In this document: in pieces, positions 42,626 to 53,642 of the stretch
How the letters are laid out: the number at the start of each line of letters is the position of its first letter
Position numbering within the stretch: position 1 is the first letter of the stretch
NCBI RefSeq assembly: GCF_041146795.1
Contig: NC_135179.1
Coordinates: 12,576,047 to 12,640,046, forward strand
DNA length: 64,000 bases
Source: Maylandia zebra
Taxonomy: Eukaryota > Chordata > Actinopteri > Cichliformes > Cichlidae
Direction: 5' to 3'
The notes under the pieces: model-generated
The model's input: only the letters and a program-made list of their open reading frames with translations
Database searches by the model: none
Told to the model about the DNA's origin: nothing
Translations under genes and position numbers: made by a program

Positions 42626-43859
42626 TAGTGATGGGATTTCCGGCTCTTTTTAGAGATCCGGCTTTTTCGGTTCGGCTCACTAAAAAGAGCCGGCTCTTTC
42701 GGCTCCGAACCGGCTCTTCAGGTTGTTTTGTTGCTTTAATTAATTTATTATTAACAATAATATAAAATTATGCACAAAAGGAATTACTAACGTAAAAACA
42801 AGTGGTTTTATTTATATATGTTTATATATAAATATATGCGGTGGCCCCTAGAGACAAAACACGTACAAACTCCAAAACACATTTCTAGCATTAACTGAAC
42901 TTCCAAAGCAGAGCTACTAGATCACTTAAATTACACAATTGAAAGCATGTGTGTATTGTTTGTGTATTTATACACAGGCACTCATATATATATATATATA
43001 TTCAAATAATTTAAAAAAAAGTTCATTTACCTGTTATTACCACACACCAAATCCGGTCGTTGGTACTTGCTGGCTTGTGTAGCCACAAGATAACAAAGGC
43101 TCAACACTGCGCCCAGCATCCTGGAGCACTTCTGTTGTCTTTTGTACGTGTTTTGAGTTTTTACGTGCTTCGGAGTTTGTACGTGTTTTTACGTGTTTTG
43201 GAGTTTTTACGTGTTTTGGAGTTTGTACGTGCTTCAGAGTTCGTACGTGATTTGAAGTTTGTATGTGCTTTGTCTCTAGGGGCCACCGTAAATATACTTT
43301 TATTTATTCACTCCACATAAAATGTAATAAATAAATCATATAATACAAAAATCAACTATTCACATTTCAACTTTTAACTATTTAAATTTTCAGCTTTTTC
43401 CTTTCACAAATTTAAAGTGAAAAGAACACAAAACACTGCAAACCACAACACAATTAAATATAAATTATAATATGAAAACTAAAAGAACATGCATATTCTC
43501 TGTCATATGGACCTGCATGAATAAACTTTCTCAATCCTTTATCATCTGCAACCGAAAATAGTTGTGGATGATTACTATACCTTTCTAATGTTGTTGTCCC
43601 TGCCTCTCTTTCTCTCTCTCTCTGGCTCTGTTCCTGTGCTACTGAGTGTAACTACCGCCCCTCCCCCCTCTGCCCAGCGTAAAGCACAAGGCTCGCGTGC
43701 AGAGTGAAACGGAAAAAAAGTGCGAGAGAGAGGCTGAGAGAAAGAAGGAAAAAAAAAAAAAAAAAAACCCACGTGACGGCTCGCGATAAGGATCCGGCTC
43801 GCGTCGTTCACGTCAAAGAGCCGGCTCTAGCCATTTCGTTCGCGAACGACCCATCACTA
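42626..43859. mobile_element. hAT-type element (1234 bp) with 8-bp target duplication
   Basis: Starts TAGTGATGGGATTTCCGGC and ends GCGAACGACCCATCACTA. The octamer CTATGCTA is identical at 42618-42625 and 43860-43867. Both arms are rich in AGAGCCGGCTC palindromic words. It holds a further insertion at 42837-43288 and no transposase. Confidence 0.9.
42837..43288. mobile_element. Small inverted-repeat element nested in the hAT, with internal minisatellite
   Basis: The left end CGGTGGCCCCTAGAGACAAA is the inverse of the right end TTTGTCTCTAGGGGCCACCG. The octamer TAAATATA flanks both sides (42829-42836 and 43289-43296), leaving two extra bases (TG) at the left. Near the right end (about 43140-43270) a roughly 19-bp unit like TACGTGTTTTGGAGTTT recurs about six to seven times. 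A single inverted copy is in the left arm. Confidence 0.7.
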
Positions 43860-44554
43860 CTATGCTAACGTAGAATCCAGTCAGGACGTCTGCTACTGCT
43901 GTTTGCTCGTTTTTTTTTATGGGCGATCGTTTTCAGGCTTCAAGTAGCACCATTATACCAACATTTACATTCTAGACATTGTTTTAGGCGTATTTGACCA
44001 AAGGTTTGACTGAAAATTCACATGCAAGCTTTTTTTCAGTGCTGTGGTATTTGCCCGCAAACAATACCTTTCAGCTAGCTAAAACAGAATATTATGCTAT
44101 CAGCGAGCAACATGGCTAATGCCTTTCACACAGCTTTGTCTCAACTCCAAAGAGCCACAGAAGTAAAAGCTAATAGAAATAATTGAAACAATCTTTGAAA
44201 AAATGATTTACCAAGCATGGCAAACAATTCAAATATGTAGAGCAAAATGTTCTGAAACGGCTTCACTTCAGCTTCGATTGGAGCCGTGCTGGGGGCGGAG
44301 TCTGTGAATTTACTCTGTTGGTGTCATAGCCCCTGTAGGAGTTCAGAGTTAAGAGGTCAAGAGTTAATGTTTCCATTGTAACACCTCCAGATTTGACAGA
44401 GAAACACTCATTTTTAACACTCGATTTTAACTACTATCATTTTACACCTCAGAGTTACATTCAAAGAATGTGACTCTGCTTAGAGTAAAATTAACTCTAC
44501 TTTTGCAAGAAGACTATTAACACCAAAACATTTAACACTTTTGAATTTGCTGTG

Positions 44555-44600
44555 TGGATTCAATCCCAGGACCTTCTTGCTGTGAGGTGGTAAGAGTTTA
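44555..44600. repeat. Old interspersed repeat, third segment
   Basis: Last piece of the repeat begun at 39100: GGATTCAATCCCAGGACC followed by TTCTTGCTGTGAGG. It directly follows the CACAG-ended element. Confidence 0.65.
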
Positions 44601-44636
44601 CCAAGAGTTTATGTGATTTAGTTACACCTAATCTGG

Positions 44637-44945
44637 GGCGGCTGGGGCGATCGTGGCTCAAGAGTTGGGAGTTCACCTTATAATTGGAAGGTTGTCGGTT
44701 TGAGCCCCGGCTTGAACAGTCTCGGCCGTTGTGTCCTTGGGCAAGACACTTCACCCTACTGGTGGTGGTCAGAGGGCCCGGTGGCGCCAGTGTCCGGCAG
44801 CCTCGCCTCTGTCAGTGCGCCCCAGGGTGGCTGTGGCTACAATGTAGCTTGCCATCACCAGTGTGTGGATGACTGGGTGTGTAAAGCACTTTGGGGTCCT
44901 TAGGGACTAGTAAAGCACTATACAAATATAGGCCATTTACCATGT
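44637..44945 (+). mobile_element. tRNA-derived SINE
   Basis: The head has box-A-like text (GTGGCTCAAGAGTTGGGAGT) and a box-B-like GGTTTGAGCCCC. The body has TTGGGCAAGACACTTCACCC and ends with GTAAAGCACTTTGGGGTCC, a well-known fish SINE layout. The tail is AT-rich. No tRNA cloverleaf is complete. Confidence 0.75.
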
Positions 44946-45910
44946 AAATTTTATATCAAGTGGATGTAGTTGTAGATGTTGTTTTCATCATTTGATATGA
45001 TTGAGACACAAAGGGGAAAATCTGTCATGGAATCATTTCAACGTTCCTGCTACTGCATACTGCTTATTAACCATTCAGCTAGAGAAATATTTGACTTAGC
45101 CACAAGTCCTTGAATCTGAAGATTTGTTTTTCCCATAAAGGTCCCTGGCCCCCTAACATTTTTGGACAAATGGACAAACTGGATGACGTGTTGATATTAT
45201 AACAATCTGTGTTCAGAGATGCTGGTTTGTAGAGATCTAAATGGTGTTGTGACAACTTCAGTCGAGAGGTCAGTAAACATGCTCTCATCTTAGATGCTGT
45301 AAAGCCTGTGAAATAGTGTCTGTGATTTGCAGGGTTTTAAAGGGATTGGCTGTTGTTTTTATCTGCTAGTTCAAAGCAGGGACTTAGTCTGAAGGTGCTT
45401 AAACAAGAAGCTGGTCCAATGCCAGCAGCGTGGTGTACGGTTTTTGTTGTTTTGAGACTCACTATGTCCTGATCTCCTTATTGAAGGCATGCTATAATGT
45501 TTGTACTAATGAAAAGTAGGTTTTTATATTGGGAAATATGTATCACAAAAACAGAAAATAAAATGTAGAAGGTCTGGCTACTTGCAATAACAATATTTAC
45601 CTTTTTATTTTGTGCAGTATTTCTTTCCTTGTAGACTGTGTGTCTATTCTCAGTCATGCTCTTTCTGCTCTTTTATGTATTTCTTTCTCACTTTGCCTGG
45701 TTGGTTTTGTTGCTGAGATCTAAGTGATTAACTGCCAGTGTGAAACATTTCAGGGCATGCCAGCCCAACTAGCAGAGACCCTTGTGGCTTCAAAAAAGCA
45801 AACCGAAACATCAGCAGCACAAGGCTCTAAATGGAGCTTGAAGACCTCTTTTTTTTTTTTCTTGGTCTAATGGTCCCTGTGATACTTCCCCGGAGGCTGA
45901 CATTCAGCTA

Positions 45911-46256
45911 CACTGCAAAAACTCAAAATCTTACCAAGTATATTTGTCTTATTTCAAGTCAAAATATCTAATCACACTTAAAATAAGCCATAATCAGCTA
46001 AAGAGTAACGTTTCAGTGAGATATAGGAACTTGTTTTTAGACAGTGCATCTTGGATATCTTGTTAAGTGAAAAACTCTTGAAAACATATTGTTTTGAGTC
46101 ATATCTCACACGAAACAAGCTTTTTTTGGCATTTCATAAACGTTTTAAGCTGCTGTGTTATTTGTAAAAGATGTATCATCTTGTTTCAAGAAATAGACCT
46201 AACTTGAATCAGGACATCAAATCTACTTTATTGAGAACTGCAGGTTAATATCATGC
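45911..46256. mobile_element. CACTA/EnSpm-like terminus
   Basis: The stretch starts CACTGCAAAAACTCAAAATC and runs on through TTACCAAGTATATTTGTC and TTATTTCAAGTCAAAATATC. This is the typical end of teleost EnSpm/CACTA elements. The preceding trinucleotide CTA (45908-45910) may be one half of a 3-bp target duplication. Subterminal words such as CTTGTTT and its inverse AAACAAG recur. The opposite terminus (ending TTTTTGCAGTG) was not found in the rest of the window. The transposase-like gene ends about 800 bp away and points toward this terminus. Confidence 0.7.
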
Positions 46257-46491
46257 CCAGGGATAGCTCAGTAGGTAAAGTGGTCGCCCCATGATCGGAA
46301 GGTCGGCGGTTCGAATCCACTTAACGGCTACCCTGAGGTACCCCTGAGCAAGGTACCGTCCCTACACACTGCTCCCCGGGCGCCTGCTTAGTGGGCTGCC
46401 CACTGCTTCACTGAGTGAATGGGTCAAATGCAGAGAAAAAACAAGTAATTTCCCCATGGGGATCAATAAAGTATCCATTATTATTATTAAC
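46257..46491 (+). mobile_element. tRNA-derived SINE inserted in the CACTA-like end
   Basis: Box A-like TAGCTCAGTAGGTAAAGTGG and a good box B GGTTCGAATCC are at a tRNA-like distance. A body follows with GAGTGAATGGGTCAAATGCAG and an ATT-repeat tail. Its position between the CACTA-like terminus and the transposase stop suggests it landed inside that element. Confidence 0.8.
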
Positions 46492-47758
46492 ATTGCATTA
46501 TTATGAGTCTTAGTATCTTAAGCACAGTGTATTTATTTTTCTTACATACCAGTCAAACCATATCAATGTGACATTGAAAAAGAGGCAAAACACTGAAATT
46601 GTTTCCCTCACTGAACAGATTGCGCCAAAAGTAAAATAAAAAGTAAATAGAACAATTTTTTTGCCAGTCTTTAAAAACCTTATTTCAGCCCACATATTCA
46701 CAAAAGACTCAAGAATAATGTTTGATGATGTCAGTTAGATCATACTTCACTGGAATGTACTTGCTGTTATTAAAGTTTACATAGTGGTATGCTGTATAAT
46801 CAACAAGATTTCCAGCATCCACAAAAATATTTGCCTGAGCTAGACAGGGAACTTCTACCTCATAAGCTAAATATTGATCATTCCACCCAACTGTAGAGAG
46901 AGGCTGGCATTCAAAACAATACACAGATGCATTTACAATATAGATGTTTTTAACAAGTGCAAACTCTGGAGCATCATTTATGACATCAGAAATAACCAAA
47001 GATTTTTCACATGAATGTATATTTCCATGTAGCATAATCCACTGTACAGAAACTACATGTTCAACTTGCTCAATGAAGTCTTTAATCTTGCCTTCTACAT
47101 AATGAACATTTTTCACCTCTTTGGCTGGACCCATGTCGACTTCACTTGAAAAAATGGGATGTTTCTCATGCACGTTCTGACTACATTCATAAAGTTGGTT
47201 GTGCTTCACAAGAGATTTACAAATATTCTTAAAACTACTTTTCAGAGCCCACTGCTTGAAGAAACAATGTTTTGACTCAAAACGCATACACATATGCCTC
47301 ACTGTAGGACCAAGAGCCTTAATCTGAGAAGGAAGATGCAGTAAATAATGCTGTTTAGGTATAATATTTTCATCTGGAAACAGTTGTTTGAAATGTTTTA
47401 AATGCTGCTCTATTAAAAGCTTCAATCTGGAGAGAGTTGAGACAGCAATAATAGGTGAAAACAGAATTTTTATGATCTCTAACATGTTACGTAGCATTTG
47501 TGTGTAATGATTTTCTCCAATTTTGTCCATAAGAAATGGAAGGATCTTCAACAAAACCAGCATCTGCCCAGCTGACTGTTTCAATTTATTGTCATTTGAT
47601 GACAGCGTACTGACAGATATGGGGCAAGGCTTATCCCTCACATCAACAGGAGAATAAGGGAAACACAAAATTGCACTATTGAATGAATCTAAGTTCATTT
47701 GCCCTGAAAGCACAAGATTCTTTAAAACACATTTGATTTCATATGGGGCAACGCCTTC

Positions 47759-48018
47759 TTTTTTTTTTTTTTTTTTTTTTGGCCTGTCCCGTTTGGCTCT
47801 TTTGCCATCAGAATTGTTGTCTAAAGGCAAAGAAAGATGCCCAACGGATTTACTTTACCAAACTGACCATCCCAGCCTTGCCGTAATGGTCCATTTGATT
47901 CACCTTTTATTGTTTATTTTATTTTCACTTACTGAATACGGGACAGACTTGACTGGGGGAAAGAAGGGGAGAAAGAAAGAGGGAAAGAGAAACAGCTGAG
48001 AAGAGGGACGGGGGAGAA
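47759..48018 (-). mobile_element. Retroposed insert (poly(A), 13-bp target duplication) within transposase exon 3
   Basis: The 260-bp insert is bounded by identical 13-mers GGGCAACGCCTTC at 47746-47758 and 48019-48031. On the minus strand it ends in 22 A's (47780 down to 47759). Target duplication of this length plus a poly(A) tail is the mark of LINE-driven retroposition. Its minus-strand start is pyrimidine-rich (CTTCTCCCCC), and an AATAAA-like cluster lies in its middle. The source RNA was not recognised; the frame SDGKRAKRDRP before the A-run gave no family. It brings in a stop and splits the transposase frame inside EGVA. Confidence 0.85.
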
Positions 48019-50640
48019 GGGCAACGCCTTCAAGAATAACATGCATGATGTCTTGTGGGGTTTGATTGATTATATCAACGTGAGGAGATTCTGTTAACTT
48101 GCTTCTCCTGTTTATACCATACGTTATTTTTAGTTTGTCTTTCAGAAAGTCCGTACTTGCCTTCTCAATGTCATTACATTGCCTGTTATGACTGGCCATG
48201 GTCCTTTTAACAAAAAAATCTTCATTAAATTTTTCCTGCATGTCTTCAAAGTGGCATTCGCAGTGCCTGCATTTACTGTAGGCAAAACCCACTCCTTCCT
48301 TAAATCCAGCCACTTCATGCTGAGCTAGAGTGTCTCCACACACAGATATGAGTGCCCCATGAATTGTCCTCTCACCACTTGCAGTGACAACTTGGACACC
48401 ATCACACAGCTCAATTAAGTCACGGTTAATCCTCTCAAATATCTCATCTATACCACAACGGGAAAGATCTTTTGATTTTACCATGGCAAGCAGACGAATA
48501 GCAGGAAGTCTTGATCTGTACTTAGGGCTGATGTTACCTAAGGTGTAATAAATCAATAACAGCTTGTTCTTGTTTGCCCGAGATCCAAGAGGATTGCATA
48601 GTTCAATTTCATCTGTATATAAAATCAACTGTAATGCTGTAGGGACTTTAATAAACAGTGGGTGCCACTTAAAAATGTCTCCATCAATGAAATCATGAAG
48701 AAAGCCATCCTTGCATGGCTTTGGCCTCTCATCAATCATTGCAAGCATTCTTGGATGTGATAGCAGCTGCTCCAAACTTTTCACCAACGGTATGTAATGA
48801 AAACAATGGTCTTTAATGGCAAGAACTCTGGAGTCTCCACGCTTCGAATAACAGACTGTTTGTTTTGTGACAATAATCTCTGGTTCAACTGGTTTTAACA
48901 GTTCTTTGATGGTCTTGTCCTGCAAATGGGTGGAAGCAATTTGAGTGAAAGGGTCAACAAACTGGTCAAATACCCCCACTGCATCACTCTTTAGTTGATC
49001 CAGGTCCCCAGAATGTCTCTCAATCATGTCACTCATTTGTTGTTTTAGGTGCTCCAATAATACGGCCTGATATTGCTGGATTCCACTCACGATGTGGTTA
49101 ACAGCTCTCTGTGGAAGAGGAAAAAACAAAGGAAAATCCTTAATTACAAAATTCATATGAGAACACAGTCAACATGCAAACTCACAGAGACACAATTTTT
49201 GAAAAATGAAACCTTCAGTTACATAAAGTTAGTGAGATGCAATGAGCAAAATAAGTTACCCCCACCACCCAATTTTTTTTGTAAAGAATAATATTGTCTT
49301 ATGCAACGTTAAAACCTTGTTTTCACTTAATTATAATGCATTTTGAGGAATCGGATCATAGGTGGAAATGCAAATTGAAAATTTGTGTTGTGTGTATTAT
49401 GTTGTCTCTATTCTTAGCTCATGCTAAGGAAATATAGTGATAGGCAGATTTTGGATGCAACATACATGTCTATTTCCATATATAGTGGGGGAGTGAGATC
49501 TGAGTGGTCACCCATGAATTACATGGAGACACATTCGAATGTCAGGTGTTTCACTCACATACCTATAGCTGTCCATTTATGATCAGATCATTCAAGATGC
49601 CAGGTCTGAACAGTGCCCAAGTTATAGCTTGAGCACTGTTAAGCATAAGTTAAGCATATTGCTTTTAGGTTCTCTAACAATGAAATACAATTCAATGGAA
49701 AATTAATGGCATAAATTACCTGTGTCAGTCGATGGGTTTCCTTGGCTTGAAGAAGAAATGCAGTTGCATGTTTATAAATGTCAAGATTCAGGTGACCCTC
49801 TCCATCTTCTTGAAATCCACTCTGAAACAGAATAACAAAAACATATCTATTAAAACAGAAATAAATAATTGCATTGATAGGTAGCAATCACCAAACAATA
49901 TTGCATTCATTAGTTAGCTAGATTCATGCCCATAAGGTACAAGGTAGATGTATTTTTACTGACTGATGTCTTTAATTTGAGCTTTTAAAATGACAACTAA
50001 AATGACAAACAAAGCAGTACTTGATAATAGATTAATAAGACTAGCAAAGCACATGGAGAGTTCAGTACAGTATAGTTTAAATTCCTTGATCATGCCTGAT
50101 CACCCCCAAAATTGAATTACTTGTTTATTGGCCCATTTGTGACATTTCCTGAAAATTTAAAATCTGTCCATAACTTTGAGTTATTTTGCTAACAGTCAGA
50201 CAAATGCCACCAAAAACATAACCTCCTGAGTTACTAAGAAAAAAGGTAAAGAAAAGAAAAACAAAAGATAGTTTTAGAAAAAAAAGTAACAGTTAATGTT
50301 GTCAGTAGTCTTACTGTTACTTCAGAAATGCAAATAGTTATTTATAACTGATTACTCATTTAAAAAATATACAAAATAACTTACTGATTGGTTTGTATGA
50401 AAGTAATTAGTTATGTCAGTTATTTACTGTTGGACAAGTTACTGACAATTTGAAATATGTTATATTTAGTAATTTCACCTTTAAAAAAAATGACCAATAC
50501 TGACAATAAAAGTAATATTGACTTTAATGCTCTTATTAATGTGAAGATGAGTATTTTTTTGTGTGTTTAAATTTTTTTTTGACAGTAACTCTGAACAAAT
50601 CATGTAATTTTGGTTTGCTTTGCCTAATAGTCATTCTCTT

Positions 50641-51215
50641 AGGCTACGTCCACACGTACCCGGGTATTTTTGAAAACGCAGATTTTTCTATGCGTTTGCA
50701 CCTTTCGTCCACACGTAAACGGCGTTTTTGGTCACTGAAAACGGAGATTTTTAAAAACTCCGGCCAGGGTGGATATTTTCTAAAACTCCGTTTTTGCATT
50801 TACGTGTGGACATAAAAATGGAGAAAACGCAGTGTCAAAGGTGTGCTCATTTTTTGATGTCACACTGTGCGCCACGTTATTATTTCGGTGAAATGAATTT
50901 CTACAATACTGTTACTTCTACTCAATGCACTGTTTAAATGCTTACATATACACACACAGTTACTGTCCCTCCACACATACCACTTGCTTCTGCTTCTATG
51001 CCCCAGCTTTGTTTACTTTTTCCCACCGAGGCTTCTAGACTTCTGATTGGCCAACATTGCTGCACGGTTAGGAATATATCGCCACCTGTTGCTTTGGCAT
51101 GTTCCTAGCAGTGTTTTCCTTCATTTCTGCCTTTACGTGTGGACGGGATTATTTTTTAAAACGAAAACGGAAAATCTCCGTTTTCAAAAATACCCGTGTA
51201 CGTGTGGACATGGCT
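50641..51215. mobile_element. Non-autonomous inverted-repeat element in transposase intron 1
   Basis: The left end GGCTACGTCCACACGTAC and the right end GTACGTGTGGACATGGCT are inverted repeats that continue inward (GGGTATTTTTGAAAACG and its inverse). The total imperfect inverted repeat is about 50 bp. Inside are more CGTTTTT/AAAACG and TCCACACGT words. No coding frame is present. Flanks TTA and TAA do not form a clean direct duplication. Confidence 0.75.
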
Positions 51216-51967
51216 TAAATTGACCTTGAACACATATGTAAACATGATAGCGACCTATTCAGTTAGCTGACTGGCTTTTACCAGCTGATTTCAACACGTA
51301 TTTCAAAAATATATCAACTTTTTTTAAACTAATAGGACTTTCTGCAAAGTTTGGATGCATTCACCAGAGCGAACGAACGGATGACTGAAAAAAAAAAAAC
51401 AGTCTGACAAGACTGCAGCTTTGCGTTTCTGCCACAGCTCTCATTTACGTTTCAGGTGAGTTACTTAATTTAGCGAAACAACTAGTTCGACACTCATCAC
51501 TGTTAAAATAAAAGTACAACATGAGTCTGTCAAAAACAACACATTTAATGGACGTACTTGGATCAGCCAAATTAAATGCTAACATTATGTTACAGCTTCT
51601 GCAGCTCGTTTCTCTGGCTTTTGTTAAAATAACTTACCGTTAGTGCGGGGATGCTTGAGCCCTCGTCAGTTACTGAAGAACTGGCGTTAGTTTGGTTGAT
51701 TGGGGCCGTCCTTTCACCTGCTCCAGGTAAACCGTGGCGGGTTGATCCATCCTCCTCATCCGCTTCCACTCCGAGAAGGTGACGCGCGTGTGTCCGCTTT
51801 ACGTGATAGTAGAAAGAGTTATATACTCTGTACTCACTCGGACAGCCATCAATTCCACACACCACGCGAAAGTCAGGGCTGCGGCTGTGCATGGTATTAA
51901 TGTGACTCAAAAGTTGTCTCAGACTCAATGCTACAAACACGTAGCATATAAAGCAACGCCAAGTCAT

Positions 51968-52490
51968 GTTGGAAGCTAGTATGTTTCATTCGGTAGCGCG
52001 GGCTGCAGTTGTGCCGTAAAATAACTCGTTACCATGGTTAAACGCGCCTGCTAAATTGTCGTAGATGTGGGGGATAAAGTAAAAAAAATTTTATTAACCT
52101 ATAATAATTAACGCTATTTTGCAATGCACAAAGACAGTTGTTTGGTTTAAAAACCAATCAATCATCCTTTTAGGATTTTTGGGCCAAAGAAATGTCAGGC
52201 AAATTGAAGACGAACTTCGTTTCTGGCTGTCGTGAATGATCTGGTGGACATCTTAAGTTCATGTAGACACGTGCCTGCCACTACTGTCCCAGAGTTCTTT
52301 GCATTCGCGTTTCATTGGAAGTAAGTTAAAATGTATTATACAGTGCTCATTTTTTGTACATATTACACTCCTTTCGAAAGTTCTAAATGTTTTGGTGTGT
52401 TTATATTGTGTAACGTTGCAGCCGAACAGTGACTGGACGAGGCAAGCTAACGCCAAAAAAGCTAACTAGTGTGCTAAGTAGGCTAACAGC
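51968..52490. promoter_or_regulatory. Shared divergent promoter region of the transposase-like and SAM genes
   Basis: The 523 bp between the two start codons (minus ATG at 51967, plus ATG at 52491) must hold the promoters of both genes. It contains several GCTAAC/GTTAGC-like words (for example 52446-52490) and has more CpG at both edges than the surroundings. No TATA box at a convincing distance was found on either strand. Function is inferred from gene layout. Confidence 0.5.
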
Positions 52491-53581
52491 ATGGAAGGAC
52501 TGGATGAGGTCACAGTGTCGGTTTTAAAGGGTAATGTATGCAAATTTATTTTTAAACAGATTAAATGGACTTATGTTTTACATAGGTGTATGAACACGGA
52601 AGTGTGCAAATTACATTATTTTATAAATAATGTCGTTGATGATGTTTAAGTAATTTTTTTACCTTCCATTTCATGTGATCATTTCCTCATTTTAGGAACA
52701 TTTGTAGTTATTTGTTTTACTTATGCAAGTGTATTTATTCATCCTTAGAGGTGGATAATTCTCAGTAACATTTACCAATTTACATTTAATTGATTAACTT
52801 TTGGGGAAAAAAAGTACTTAAGAGTAGTTTTACTGCACTATAGTTTACACTTTTACTTGAGTAGATTTGTAAAGAAGTAACTGTACTCCACTACATTCCA
52901 AAAAGCTCAGTTCCTTTAATAATACCTAAAGCTGGATAAAAATTCAGTGTCCAATATATAAAAAATGAGGTCAACAATGCTACTAAAGTAGTGTGACAAT
53001 TTGTCTGTAAACAGAATTTTTCCACAGCAGTTAGCCCAGCAGATATATATTTTTTAATTTAATTAGGTAATTTTTTTGAGGAGAATACTTTTTTCTTCTA
53101 CTTCATTTTATTTTGAAGTAACACTACTTTTACTTAAGTACAGTCTTTTTAGCATGTTGATCATTAGCTCTATACAAAAAACAGTAGCAGACAATGAGGT
53201 ATCCACATTTCTATACTAAACTAGTTAGCAATAGCAACACAATTTTAATGAAGTGTCAACTTTCATAGTCTCATCTCTCATGCAGTTTCCTTTGTAGGGC
53301 ATAATTTCATCTTGCTATGTTTTTCTTCCAATGTGTTCATAGCTGCAAACATCAGCGAGGGAATGATGGGCACCCTGTCTCGTGAAGACTTGCAGGATCT
53401 TTTCCCAGGCCCAGAGAACTTTTTACGGAGAAAAGCTGTCTGGCGTGCCTGTCAGGATGTACTGGAGGTCAGTTTCTCAGTCACTCACCACCACTTAAAA
53501 TTGGCATCGTCGTGTTTTTGTCCGATTACAACTAGTTTAACCGCGGGCAGAGTTGAATGGCTCTTCACTATTCCCCCCTCT

Positions 53582-53642
<61 letters not shown>

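Larger units (their letters stand above)
41769..44554. mobile_element. CACAG-ended DNA transposon with nested hAT
   Basis: The left end CACAGCAAATCC and right end GAATTTGCTGTG are inverted repeats. Both arms are dense in GTGTTAA/TTAACAC and AGAGTTA words, like the subterminal repeats of CACTA-type elements. No transposase was found. Flanks read CTG on the left and TGG on the right, so a 3-bp duplication is not exact. A complete hAT (42626-43859) lies inside. Confidence 0.65.
46709..51967 (-). pseudogene. CACTA/Tnp2-like transposase gene with zinc fingers, interrupted by a retroposed insert
   Basis: Three exons on the minus strand: 51967-51638 (ATG at 51967), 49821-49720 and 49108-46709, with GT-AG junctions in phase 0. 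Removing the insert and one target copy (273 bp) leaves one frame of 852 aa. Exon 1 has two C2H2 fingers (C5-C8-H22-H27; C37-C42-H55-H60). Exon 3 begins RAVNHIVSGIQQ. It contains CGDTLAQHEVAGF followed by a Cys/His cluster (SKCRHCECHF), DIMHVILEGV with a likely catalytic Asp near residue 497, and KQHYLLHLPSQIKALGP followed by RFESKH with a likely catalytic Glu near 664. These are the marks of Tnp2/CACTA-like DDE transposases. Apart from the insert no stop or frameshift was noticed, so loss is recent. Cut-and-paste activity is inferred. A host-domesticated gene later broken by the insert is the alternative. Confidence 0.75.

Noticed and set aside
43135..43275. CRISPR-like regular repeats
   Set aside because: Units are directly adjacent without unique spacers, and the genome is eukaryotic; it is a minisatellite.
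43060..43320. 86-codon frame with repeated VLEF/RVLEF units
   Set aside because: It is the translation of the minisatellite in the nested element, not a repeat protein.
46261..46330. Possible tRNA gene (box A and box B present)
   Set aside because: No complete cloverleaf or acceptor stem; the SINE body and ATT tail that follow show it is a tRNA-derived SINE. The same holds for 44637-44945.
47679..47999. + strand frame across the retroposed insert
   Set aside because: It reads the poly(T) as poly-Phe and only exists because of the insert.
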